Source: a virus
Length of the DNA stretch: 24,067 bases
Virus record (IMG/VR): IMGVR_UViG_3300009169_000098
Coordinates: 1-24,067 of that record
Direction: 5' to 3' (one strand)
In this document: piece after piece, positions 1-7,648 of the stretch
Position numbering within the stretch: position 1 is the first letter of the stretch
Layout of the letters: each line of letters opens with the position of its first letter
Translations under genes and position numbers: made by a program
Notes under the pieces: model-generated
Database searches by the model: none
What the model was told of the DNA's origin: nothing
The model's input: only the letters and a program-made list of their open reading frames with translations

Positions 1-197
1 TGAGGATTGAAATGGTTAATTTTTACAGTAACCTTTGTTTGATAAGTAGGAAAGTCATACTCTACTAAAGTATATACCATAACATAATCAAAAAATGTTT
101 CTGTTCCAGGTATTGGATTACCTTCTTCATCATACTCCCAATAAACTTGTTGTTGGGGTAAATCTGTTCTTTCTAACACTATCCAAGTAAAATCCAT
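1..197 (-). CDS. Partial gene, likely virion or tail protein, 3' end outside window
   Basis: An open frame starts at the ATG at 195-197 (minus strand), begins MDFTWIVLERTDLPQQQ, and runs off the left edge with no stop after 65 codons. It starts one base beyond the stop of the gene at 199-600, so it continues the same operon. The visible part is rich in aromatic and acidic residues and looks soluble; no known domain can be recognised. A virion or fibre role is inferred only from its place at the distal end of the structural operon. Confidence 0.6.
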   Translation of the reverse strand, partial: MDFTWIVLERTDLPQQQVYWEYDEEGNPIPGTETFFDYVMVYTLVEYDFPTYQTKVTVKINHFNP

Positions 198-198
198 T

Positions 199-600
199 TT
201 AAGGTAGTTTAGTTATGAATACTGTTACCCACGCTTGACTCAGTGTAGACGCATTGTCTAATACAATACCTACAATATCACCTGCATTAACAGCAGTTGT
301 CCATGTAGTCAAAGCTAAGTCTGAATTTATTTGTTGAGCTAAAAGGTTTGGTTTTTCTGTTCCCACAATGCTATCTGCTATTGTAGGTATTACTCCTGCG
401 GATTGTTTCCAAACATCAAAAGTACAGTTTCCTGATATATTTCCAATCACCTGCCAACCTGTAATAGTACCGTTGTAAGGAATGGTGATATAACCTATTA
501 ACCCTGTTGTAGATGCATCAGCTACAGCCCCAAAAGAACCCTTATCTGAACCTGCTGCTCCACCTCCGCCTGATCCTGCTATTTGTATAAATGTACTCAT
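199..600 (-). CDS. Small beta-rich virion protein, fibre-like
   Basis: 133 aa. The N terminus has a glycine-rich stretch (residues 9-15, GSGGGGA), then alternating hydrophobic, Thr, Ser and Asn residues typical of beta-sandwich fibre or receptor-binding domains. There is no signal peptide, membrane segment or cysteine cluster. The start overlaps the stop of the upstream gene (TAATG at about 598-602), which suggests coupled translation. It is the third of several consecutive small beta-rich genes. Fibre or tail-tip role is inferred from composition and position; no family was recognised. Confidence 0.65.
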   Translation of the reverse strand: MSTFIQIAGSGGGGAAGSDKGSFGAVADASTTGLIGYITIPYNGTITGWQVIGNISGNCTFDVWKQSAGVIPTIADSIVGTEKPNLLAQQINSDLALTTWTTAVNAGDIVGIVLDNASTLSQAWVTVFITKLP

Positions 601-1160
601 TAGTATGTTTTAGTTAAAACAAAGTTTTGTGATCGTATTGAATTATTGATATTTGCTAACCCCCATTGCCCTGTAATTGTTAAAGCATTTATAATGGTAG
701 TATCAAAAGTTGTATTAGAAATTAATGCAAAATTAGAGCCATCAAGAGTAGAATTACCATCTTGATTATAACTATACTGACCATTAACAAATAATTCAGC
801 TACTCCTGCAGCACCAATCTTAGTAATTGTAAAATCAACAATTAACTCAAAGTACTTATTAGTTGCAATTTTCATTTGAAAAATACCTAAATCTCCAATT
901 ACAATACCATTAGCCTTAATTCTAATATGTATAGTTTCATTATTTGCACAAGAAACATTCCCACACATTTTAAGAGCAAAGCTATCTCCCACTTGAAATC
1001 CATTTGCGGGAACTGTTAAAGAGCCTACACCCGTACTTATTAATGAAGATTCTACAATAGTATTAGCAATAGGCACACTTAATGCTGTTTGAGCAAATAA
1101 TCCTCCTGTTTGTGTAAAAGGATTAAGTGAAGATTTATCTATGTAGATCTCAGTAGACAT
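600..1160 (-). CDS. Beta-rich putative virion or fibre protein
   Basis: 186 aa, opening MSTEIYIDKSSLNPF and rich in Asn, Thr, Ile and Val, with regular alternation expected of beta strands. The N-terminal EIYIDKS recalls EIFIDKS in the 56-aa protein at 2558-2728 and EIFYNKN in the 316-aa protein at 1602-2552, perhaps a shared attachment strand. Start and stop both overlap their neighbours by one base, so it is translationally coupled. No catalytic motif is seen. Structural role is inferred from context. Confidence 0.65.
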   Translation of the reverse strand: MSTEIYIDKSSLNPFTQTGGLFAQTALSVPIANTIVESSLISTGVGSLTVPANGFQVGDSFALKMCGNVSCANNETIHIRIKANGIVIGDLGIFQMKIATNKYFELIVDFTITKIGAAGVAELFVNGQYSYNQDGNSTLDGSNFALISNTTFDTTIINALTITGQWGLANINNSIRSQNFVLTKTY

Positions 1161-1570
1161 TAGATCAAAAAGATGATTATCAATTCAGCTCCTACTGTAG
1201 TTGTACTATATGCAATAGTACCTAATGTATTATTAAGAGCACCTGCATCAAGATTTAATGTTTCTCCTGGCTTAAGTATGATCCCCCCTACTGTAGCGTT
1301 AGCAGTTCCAACACTAGCAAAAGATACAGAAAATATACCTACTGGTGTATTTCCAGTTACTCCTGACGGTCTTAAAAAATTAGGCGTTCTTTCTACACCT
1401 GTAGTATTAGTTTCTATTTGTTGCGTAGCAGTTTCAACATTTAATAATGTTGCCTCTGTTGCTAATCCGCTTGATGCAGTAGAGCTTAACTTAACAAGTA
1501 ACTCGTTTTGGCCTGTTACTTGTGCTTGGGTATTGTTATGGCCTACTATGGCTACTAGTCTTTGTGGCAT
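1160..1570 (-). CDS. Small hydrophobic beta-rich virion protein
   Basis: 136 aa starting MPQRLVAIVGHNN. A middle segment (about 38-58, LATEATLLNVETATQQIETN) is predicted helical and resembles short linkers seen in many phage structural proteins. The second half is Gly, Thr and Val rich and ends in a very hydrophobic tail (ELIIIFLI), more like a buried beta strand than a membrane anchor because it is at the extreme C terminus. An open frame on the other strand at 1173-1577 is its shadow. Role inferred from the operon. Confidence 0.6.
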   Translation of the reverse strand: MPQRLVAIVGHNNTQAQVTGQNELLVKLSSTASSGLATEATLLNVETATQQIETNTTGVERTPNFLRPSGVTGNTPVGIFSVSFASVGTANATVGGIILKPGETLNLDAGALNNTLGTIAYSTTTVGAELIIIFLI

Positions 1571-1601
1571 ATTTTAATTTTTTATAAATATATTAATTTT
1601 A

Positions 1602-2552
1602 TTAAGCTCCGAAAGTAATTGTTTTGTGGTAGATTTTAACTCTTAGTGTTCCGTCTCCTCCTGTTTGATTTGCACCTGACCAAGTAGTTAAATTAATACC
1701 ATTACCTATTGATGTGTATTCATTTACAACAACGTTCGATACTGCTGGTAATGTATAACTATAACCAGGTCTAAATGTTGAAACTAGAAATGGTGCTGTA
1801 TTAGTTAATATATTATCAATCCCTGTAAAAAATGGATCAAGCCATAATATATTTGGGGATAGAGCATTATAAGGAGTTATACCACCAGTGAATTCAAATA
1901 CTACTTTATCAATCTCGTAATACTCATTTCCCGATGGAGCAGGTAATAACACAATAGGACTTGAACCCATTGCAAGGATTCCACTAGCAACCAAAGGTCT
2001 GTCATCCGAATATGTGGTTTCCGTTGGTGTTATGTTTACTATTGTTTCTGTGTATTCTGAAGAGGATAATTCCTGTCCTAAAGCAGTAAGACCAGCATAT
2101 AATTGCTCTACCACCTCTTGAATGGTACCTGATACTAAATAAATACCTATAAAGATAGTCTCCGTAGGATCTGTATCTACAATGTCCCAATCTGTTGCAG
2201 GTGGTATATTATCTGTGCTTACAACGCTATAGATAACACCTCCATCCGTGATATACTCCCAAGTACCGTCTACGTCATTGTAAGAAATACGTCTATCTGA
2301 AGTGCTATCAAATAGATACCAATCCTTACTTCCAATTAAACTATCCTGCTTTCTAAATGCAATTGGGTTACCACCGACTCCTACAACTAAGAAGTCAACT
2401 ATTTCAGAAGATCCTGCGGGTAAAGCTGTCGTTGAATCTAATATTGCTTTGACAATACTATTCTTATCTTTATAAGAAAGTTTGTTTGTATTTTTATTAT
2501 AGAAAATTTCTTGTGAAGAAGCTTCTCTTGCAGATTTTGTTTCGTAATTCAT
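1602..2552 (-). CDS. Putative tail or fibre protein
   Basis: 316 aa. The N-terminal 50 residues (EIFYNKNTNKLSYKDK around 15-30) read like a short beta-hairpin module. The rest is Thr, Ser, Gly and Pro rich, beta-type sequence with several aromatic turns and no cysteine clusters, signal peptide or membrane segment. It is the longest of the small structural genes downstream of the 425-aa protein, with 5 nt between its start and the stop of the 56-aa gene upstream. A fibre or tail-tip role is inferred; no domain family was recognised. Confidence 0.65.
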   Translation of the reverse strand: MNYETKSAREASSQEIFYNKNTNKLSYKDKNSIVKAILDSTTALPAGSSEIVDFLVVGVGGNPIAFRKQDSLIGSKDWYLFDSTSDRRISYNDVDGTWEYITDGGVIYSVVSTDNIPPATDWDIVDTDPTETIFIGIYLVSGTIQEVVEQLYAGLTALGQELSSSEYTETIVNITPTETTYSDDRPLVASGILAMGSSPIVLLPAPSGNEYYEIDKVVFEFTGGITPYNALSPNILWLDPFFTGIDNILTNTAPFLVSTFRPGYSYTLPAVSNVVVNEYTSIGNGINLTTWSGANQTGGDGTLRVKIYHKTITFGA

Positions 2553-2557
2553 AATAA

Positions 2558-2728
2558 TTATTTTTTTGGAATATAATTATCTTCCATAATTTTTTTTGTA
2601 GAAATGATGACTTTTTTTCCTAAAGAATCTCTATAACATAATTCTCCAGTAGATTTATCAATAAATATTTCTACAGAATACGCATCTGCATTAGTAGCGT
2701 CTTTAAAATTTTTCTTTTCTACGTTCAT
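2558..2728 (-). CDS. 56-aa protein resembling N terminus of next gene
   Basis: Read directly: ATG at 2726-2728, TAA at 2558-2560, protein beginning MNVEKKNFKDATNADAYSVE and ending NYIPKK. It fills an otherwise empty 170-base gap in a tight operon, with 2 nt to the upstream gene's stop and 5 nt to the downstream gene's start. Residues 20-41 (EIFIDKSTGELCYRDSLGKK and on) align by eye with residues 15-37 of the 316-aa protein (EIFYNKNTNKLSYKDKNSIV). That suggests a duplicated N-terminal module. Function unknown; small virion or chaperone-like accessory is possible. Confidence 0.6.
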   Translation of the reverse strand: MNVEKKNFKDATNADAYSVEIFIDKSTGELCYRDSLGKKVIISTKKIMEDNYIPKK

Positions 2729-2730
2729 AG

Positions 2731-3330
2731 TTAGTAGTTTAATAAGTTTTTAATTTCTTGGTATGTAAATATATTATAATCTGTTGTGTTATTAGGGATA
2801 TCTCTAACATCATAACAATTTAATATTTTAAGTATTCTTTTTTTATTTTTTAATATTTCTAATGCTTCACATGGAGCTGATCCAAATTGAAGTAGCTGAA
2901 GATATTTATAAACACAATGAGCAAATTCACATTGTTTATTCCAGACTTGTATTTCAAAACATTCTTGCCCCTCTGTGAGTGCTGTGGGAATTTCGTTACC
3001 TAGTGCGGTGTTGACGTCTGATATTGCAGTATCTATTCCTATAACTACCCAACTGTAGGGTTCTGAAATATTTACAGGACAATCTGTGGGTGCTGTATTT
3101 AAAAAAGCAATTATTGTAAATCCTCCCCCATCATCGTACCCAAATTCCCAACGAGATTCTAATGTATTCCACCTAATAATAAAATCATATTGTAAAAAAG
3201 AATCATACCAAGTGTAATATGATTTTCCCCCATATATACCTGTAGAGTATATTGGAATAGGATCAAATACTTGAGGGGTCCTACTAGTAAAGGTAAAACC
3301 AAATAATATTTCGTAGGTACAGAGAGCCAT
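2731..3330 (-). CDS. Cysteine-containing putative virion protein
   Basis: 199 aa, MALCTYEILFGFTF. The first 100 residues are beta-rich with many Tyr and Trp; the last 80 are helical and Lys-rich and contain paired cysteines (QECFEIQVWNKQCEFAHC, then APC and NCY). The layout, beta-rich head plus cysteine-bearing helical tail, matches the 200-aa protein at 3851-4453, so the two may be distant paralogues. The start overlaps the stop of the upstream gene by one base. Function unknown; a structural role is inferred from the operon. Confidence 0.6.
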   Translation of the reverse strand: MALCTYEILFGFTFTSRTPQVFDPIPIYSTGIYGGKSYYTWYDSFLQYDFIIRWNTLESRWEFGYDDGGGFTIIAFLNTAPTDCPVNISEPYSWVVIGIDTAISDVNTALGNEIPTALTEGQECFEIQVWNKQCEFAHCVYKYLQLLQFGSAPCEALEILKNKKRILKILNCYDVRDIPNNTTDYNIFTYQEIKNLLNY

Positions 3331-3839
3331 TATCCTAAAATTACAATTCTTATAAGAACTGGCAAGACTCCTCCTGTAAGTACTACAGTTATTTCCCCAG
3401 TAATTTCATCTATTAAAATACTATCAAGATATATAGTACCATTTAATAATCGCCAAGGACCAGAAGGCCCTCCTTCAGCTGCCTGTGACCATACTTGAAT
3501 TTGTATATCTGTAAAAGGAGAAAACAAAGTTTCAGGGGCTAGGCATCCTTCAGGTACAAGAGAACAGCCTGTCCAAGTAGTATAAGGAATTACTACAGAG
3601 GCATCAGAATAAGTTAATTCTTCTAATACAAACTTAAAAGCATTAGTACCATTTGTTCCATTAGTACCTGCAGGCCCTGTAGGACCAGTTGCCCCAATTG
3701 GGCCAGTAAAATCAGATGTTGTAAAAGTAGAACCATCGGAATAATTGATAGTAAAAGTACCGTCAAAGTTATCTACTGTTGATACAATTCCATTACCTTT
3801 TAATAATGTTATTCCTTTACAATCTTTGCCGCAACACAT
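3330..3839 (-). CDS. Collagen-like repeat protein, putative fibre
   Basis: 169 aa. It begins with three cysteines in the first seven residues (MCCGKDC). Residues 46-66 form a run of Gly-X-Y triplets (GPIGATGPTGPAG, then GTNGTNGTN), the pattern of collagen-like triple helices. Phage collagen-like segments usually trimerise tail fibres or decorate heads. The C-terminal 100 residues are beta-rich and could form the globular tip. It lies 11 nt from the upstream gene. Trimeric fibre is the best guess; the triplets are direct evidence, the fibre role is inference. Confidence 0.7.
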   Translation of the reverse strand: MCCGKDCKGITLLKGNGIVSTVDNFDGTFTINYSDGSTFTTSDFTGPIGATGPTGPAGTNGTNGTNAFKFVLEELTYSDASVVIPYTTWTGCSLVPEGCLAPETLFSPFTDIQIQVWSQAAEGGPSGPWRLLNGTIYLDSILIDEITGEITVVLTGGVLPVLIRIVILG

Positions 3840-3850
3840 AATTTATAATA

Positions 3851-4453
3851 TTAACATCCGCTGCAACCGCAGCCACAATCGGATAGAGTTTGACAATAAG
3901 TAGTAGCTGCCGTTAAAATAGTAGTTGCTGTAGAAAAGTCTCCACAACTAAAAGCAGATTGAATGCCGTAGATAAATATTTCCATTTGATCTACCTGTGT
4001 TTTAAGATTTTTAATGTTCTCTACATCACAAGCTTTAATAAGTTTATGAATTAAAGAATCTCGGCAATTACATAAATTACATAAAAATAATTCATGCATA
4101 GTATCCCCGTAATAATTTACAGGAGTAACTGAATTATCAGTAATAATATATCGAATTTGATAAATGCCATCTGATTGGGCCCAACCTGTGTCTTTTAAAA
4201 TTTCAAAAGAAGTAGGTGTTGGGTAAGCAAAAGCTCCAGAATATAATCCTGTTAAATTATAAGTATCTAATAAAGTAAACCCTGTGTAGTCATATATATT
4301 GACTACTGAATTTGTAATGTCATTTGCTGAAATATTAACACTTCCCCATCCTCCTGGATTTGTAGTAACATTGTAAGGACTAGTGTTTTCAGTGAGAGTT
4401 ACTGTATTACACTTATTGCCAAGGGATAATGATATTACAGGTAAAAGTGCCAT
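3851..4453 (-). CDS. Cysteine-rich putative virion protein
   Basis: 200 aa with a beta-rich first half and a helical, cysteine-rich second half. Cysteines cluster at about 125-130 (LCNLCNC) and at the very C terminus (SDCGCGCSGC), which could bind a metal or form disulfides after release from the cell. The gene is the first after the terminator that follows the 425-aa gene, so it may depend on read-through or its own promoter. No family recognised. Virion role inferred from position. Confidence 0.6.
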   Translation of the reverse strand: MALLPVISLSLGNKCNTVTLTENTSPYNVTTNPGGWGSVNISANDITNSVVNIYDYTGFTLLDTYNLTGLYSGAFAYPTPTSFEILKDTGWAQSDGIYQIRYIITDNSVTPVNYYGDTMHELFLCNLCNCRDSLIHKLIKACDVENIKNLKTQVDQMEIFIYGIQSAFSCGDFSTATTILTAATTYCQTLSDCGCGCSGC

Positions 4454-4488
4454 AACAAATTATTTTGAGTAAAGATAATAAAAAATAT

Positions 4489-4530
4489 AGTAGCCCACCA
4501 CTAGACAGCAAAATTTCGTGGCAGGCTACT
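4489..4530 (-). terminator. Rho-independent terminator after the 425-aa gene
   Basis: On the minus strand AGTAGCCTGCCAC (4530-4518) can pair with GTGGTGGGCTACT (4501-4489), 13 pairs including two G-U wobbles near the middle, with a 16-nt loop, followed by ATATTTTTTATT. It lies just after the stop at 4544 and separates the 425-aa gene from the small downstream genes. Confidence 0.8.
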
Positions 4531-4543
4531 GAGGGTTGGAGAA

Positions 4544-5821
4544 TTACTCGTTAAAATCTGCAGCAGCAAAACCGTAAACTGGTCCTAGAACCTTTACTAG
4601 CTCGTCTCCTGTAGAACCTATTCCTACAAGAACACCTGTCCCTGCATTATCTTCAAGGTTAAGATCAACAATTACTGCACCTTTTCCACCATCCATTGAC
4701 ACAAGTCCTGAGATACTTTCTTCCCAAGCAAGGGTTAATGTAGAGTACTTAGAAGTCAAAGATTTGTTACCAGCTATTCCAGGAATCTTAACTTCTTGTG
4801 TACGGGGAGTAGATGGAACAGCCAATTGGTTGTTTTCACCTTCGAAACCGTAAGACATGTATTCGTCCATAGCAACTTGTTGCCACATACCTGTTCCGTT
4901 AAATGCTCCTTGCATGTGAGATACAAGAGTTGAACTATCAGAGAAAGTTGCAGTAAAACGGTTAGCATAGTAATCACGGAAAGTGTTTACGTTAAATGGC
5001 GCCTGAATACCTGTAAGACGTACACCGTAGTCAGTACCTGCAGCACCGAAATCGTATGCAGCAGCTAATTCTGTAGTTCCTTGATAAGCATAGTTTAAAG
5101 TAACTGAAGTAGCTCCTACTGCAGTAATTAAATATGTAGCGGTTAAACCTGTTATAGAATCAGTAATTACAATAGTGTCTCCTACAACTTCTGTAGTAAT
5201 AACAATATTTGTGATATCACGAGAACCCTTAGTTACGTCTCCTGTACTAGAAGCTGCGGGAGCTGCATCAGAAACTGCTTCAAATTTAAGATAGTGGTTA
5301 GCTGGCTCATCTTTAAAGTTTTTCAAACCGTTACGAACTAACAAATAAGCTAATTCTTCTTGAGTACCTGTAGCGTCTGTACGAACTGGTCCAGCAAAAA
5401 GAGACATTGGTTGAGAACGGTTAGCTGCATCGTTATCACGCTTACGAATTTTGATCCAGAAATCTGTATCATTTGCTGTAGGAAGTGCACCTGCAGTTCC
5501 GTTGTACCCAACAATAGTCATTTGTTGTTGTGCCTCTACGTGTTTAGATACACTAGCAAATACTCTGCTTTTAGTTAAAACTGGCGACTTCATTATTGGA
5601 CGTCCAGCACCTAATCCTTGTAAAATTCGGAATTGTCCGTTAGCAGGTAAAGCTAAAAATGCTGCGGCACTTAAACGGTTATTTCCTAAATCTGCTACTA
5701 CTACAGCACCTTGTGCTAGGTTTGAGCCAGTTACAGTTGTTGCTGCTAGGGGCAAATTTGCCTCTTTTTTAGTAGAGTCATCCAGTATAACACTGAATAC
5801 ATTGTTTGCTTTTCTTAACAT
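4544..5821 (-). CDS. Abundant virion protein, possibly tail tube or decoration
   Basis: 425 aa, rich in Ala, Gly, Thr and Val, without signal peptide or membrane segments. A Thr/Val-rich central section (about 200-250: DITNIVITTEVVGDT, later SITGLTATYLITAVG) looks like an inserted Ig-like beta domain. Codons appear more uniform and GC-richer than in flanking genes, as in the capsid gene, and a strong terminator follows directly, both fitting high expression. Position downstream of capsid and neck genes suggests a major tail, tube, sheath or head-decoration protein. Start at 5821 is preceded by TTTAAAA 10 nt upstream. Exact role uncertain. Confidence 0.65.
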   Translation of the reverse strand: MLRKANNVFSVILDDSTKKEANLPLAATTVTGSNLAQGAVVVADLGNNRLSAAAFLALPANGQFRILQGLGAGRPIMKSPVLTKSRVFASVSKHVEAQQQMTIVGYNGTAGALPTANDTDFWIKIRKRDNDAANRSQPMSLFAGPVRTDATGTQEELAYLLVRNGLKNFKDEPANHYLKFEAVSDAAPAASSTGDVTKGSRDITNIVITTEVVGDTIVITDSITGLTATYLITAVGATSVTLNYAYQGTTELAAAYDFGAAGTDYGVRLTGIQAPFNVNTFRDYYANRFTATFSDSSTLVSHMQGAFNGTGMWQQVAMDEYMSYGFEGENNQLAVPSTPRTQEVKIPGIAGNKSLTSKYSTLTLAWEESISGLVSMDGGKGAVIVDLNLEDNAGTGVLVGIGSTGDELVKVLGPVYGFAAADFNE

Positions 5822-5852
5822 TTCTGTTTGTTTTTAAATTAATAATTGTTAT

Positions 5853-6620
5853 CTATTCGAGCTCTTTAAACTGCTCAATATTTTGCATTCTTTGTTCTTT
5901 AATTCTATCTAACATTAAGTCTACTGCGATATCTACTATTACTACATGAGTAGAGGCATCTAATTCACAGTTTCTTTGGTTTGCTGCAGTATCTCTGTCT
6001 ACTACAATTGCAGTAGGGTTTTTTAGATATCGCATATGGTAAGTATTTATATTAAAGGTACCATCTGTAAATAATTCATGTCTTTTAGCAGTTGCTGGAG
6101 CACTTGGTAATATTCCTGTAACTGTTCTGGAAAATTCAGACCTCCAGACTCTAGCATCCCCGTAAGATTTATAAAACGGTTTTTTATACTTACTCCAATT
6201 AAATCTTTGCATTTCATTGTGAGCAATTTGTATTACATATGCTACTATATTTGTATTCTCAGTACCACACGTTATTTTGTCTATTACACATTCTTCATAG
6301 ATGGTGTACATATGGTCTGAAGGTAAATCAAAGAACTTTCCTGTTACATTATTGTTTACTATTACTCCTACTTGGGAAAGTGAGGGAGTTAGGGACGGGG
6401 CATCCATTATTAGTGCACCCAGTCCTTGATCCCTAATTTCAATTTCTTGAAAACCTTTACCTTTTCTATTATTTAATTCATCAAAATATTTTTTAACATA
6501 TAACTGCACGGCTTCTGTAAGAATAGAAGAATAGTCAAAGTCTTCATACCCAGGAGAACCAAAACTATCTACTCGATCTAGTTTTTGGTCTAATGCTTCA
6601 GCCATTTCGTTTGCAGTCAT
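5853..6620 (-). CDS. Probable neck ring or head-tail adaptor protein
   Basis: 255 aa. An acidic, helical N terminus leads into a mixed core, and the C-terminal part (YHMRYLKNPTAIVVD, then CELDASTHVVIVDIAVDLML) resembles connector proteins of Bacteroidota podovirus-like phages. In these, a segment of the form RYLK.P precedes a helical region that packs under the portal. The family link is from memory of the pattern, not an alignment. It is 3 nt downstream of the 312-aa gene. Likely a ring or adaptor protein closing the head after packaging. Confidence 0.5.
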   Translation of the reverse strand: MTANEMAEALDQKLDRVDSFGSPGYEDFDYSSILTEAVQLYVKKYFDELNNRKGKGFQEIEIRDQGLGALIMDAPSLTPSLSQVGVIVNNNVTGKFFDLPSDHMYTIYEECVIDKITCGTENTNIVAYVIQIAHNEMQRFNWSKYKKPFYKSYGDARVWRSEFSRTVTGILPSAPATAKRHELFTDGTFNINTYHMRYLKNPTAIVVDRDTAANQRNCELDASTHVVIVDIAVDLMLDRIKEQRMQNIEQFKELE

Positions 6621-6623
6621 ATC

Positions 6624-7562
6624 TTAATTTCTTTTTGCTAAATCAATTTTTGCTTTAATTCTAAGTTTTACTTCCTGATTATCAGGGTTAAGTAGGTAAT
6701 TAATAACGTCTGTCATATCACCCAATTCAGATCCATTGTCCAAAGTATAGCGCTTTTCTCCTTTACGAATAATAGCACCTGCTTCTACCGATTCTTGTAC
6801 AAAGATACGTTCATTGTACTGAGGATGATTAACAATTTCTAAGAAATATGCAGGATTACTATCCACAATATTTAATACTTCATTTTTCATCCACTCCTCT
6901 GTAGCCGTAGCTGGTATAGTTCTGCCGAGAGATTTAATAAATCCAATAGTAGCCTTTTTGCTATTAGTCACTTCTGCGAACTTAATGTACGCTTGAGATT
7001 TGACATTTGCTTCTTCTAATTTCTTAGTAGTAACACGGCTTTCATCTACAATCATAAACTCGTAAGTTGCTTTTAAATTTCTATCATCGTATGATGGCGA
7101 TACTAGAGATTTATTAGCAATAAGAATATGGTACTTTAACATATCTAAAGAATGATTTAGATTTAAAGTAGTACCTTCTTTGGTCATCACTACTCTTCCT
7201 CTTCTATCTGTTCTCCAGAAATTTTCTTCCTGTTTCAACGTAGGATTTAAATTTACTCCCAACTCTTTTTCAAAGAACTCTTTTTGAGTCATTCCGTTAG
7301 GAAAAGACTCCATATATTTTTGAATTTTAACTCTCTTTTGATCGTCTAAAATCACTTTAACTCCTCCGCCTAAATTAGCACTGTTAAGTGGTAATTGGTA
7401 GCTTCGTTTTGCTTTGTTATACATGAACGGATCTTTTTTATTATCCTGTCCCTGTACTAATAAGGTACTCCATTTCCCCGATGATTCTACTGGTTTTACT
7501 GATACAATTCTGTCTTGTAGAAATGTTCCGTAAACTACTTTTTCTGCTGTCGTTGTTTCCAT
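6624..7562 (-). CDS. Conserved-looking head-associated protein, function unknown
   Basis: 312 aa, soluble, Lys and Glu rich. It has a beta-type first 60 residues (VVYGTFLQDRIVSVK), a middle part with several helices (KEFFEKELGVNL), and a C-terminal helical section (MTDVINYLLNPDNQ). It lies between the major capsid gene, from which a terminator separates it, and the adaptor-like gene, the usual place for head-completion or minor capsid proteins. No catalytic motif was found. Role inferred only from order. Confidence 0.6.
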   Translation of the reverse strand: METTTAEKVVYGTFLQDRIVSVKPVESSGKWSTLLVQGQDNKKDPFMYNKAKRSYQLPLNSANLGGGVKVILDDQKRVKIQKYMESFPNGMTQKEFFEKELGVNLNPTLKQEENFWRTDRRGRVVMTKEGTTLNLNHSLDMLKYHILIANKSLVSPSYDDRNLKATYEFMIVDESRVTTKKLEEANVKSQAYIKFAEVTNSKKATIGFIKSLGRTIPATATEEWMKNEVLNIVDSNPAYFLEIVNHPQYNERIFVQESVEAGAIIRKGEKRYTLDNGSELGDMTDVINYLLNPDNQEVKLRIKAKIDLAKRN

Positions 7563-7604
7563 TTTATTTTGCTGTCAATTATTAATTCTTTTATTTAAAA
7601 ATGC

Positions 7605-7631
7605 CCCCTCGGAGTGATTAGCTCCAAGGGG
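7605..7631 (-). terminator. Rho-independent terminator after the capsid gene
   Basis: On the minus strand CCCCTTGGAG pairs with CTCCGAGGGG around a 7-nt loop, followed by CATTTTTAAAT. The one imperfect pair is a U-G wobble on the minus strand but an A-C mismatch on the plus strand, so the minus transcript is the functional one. It sits 18 nt past the capsid stop. Confidence 0.85.
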
Positions 7632-7648
7632 ATACATTTCTATAGTTA

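Noticed and set aside
1173-1577. 134-aa open frame on the plus strand
   Set aside because: It mirrors the 136-aa minus-strand gene, which fits the operon with one-base overlaps; the plus frame has no leader and stands alone.
5360-5837. Two plus-strand frames across the 425-aa gene
   Set aside because: Both lie inside a long, well-supported minus-strand gene and have atypical, Ser/Cys-rich shadow composition.
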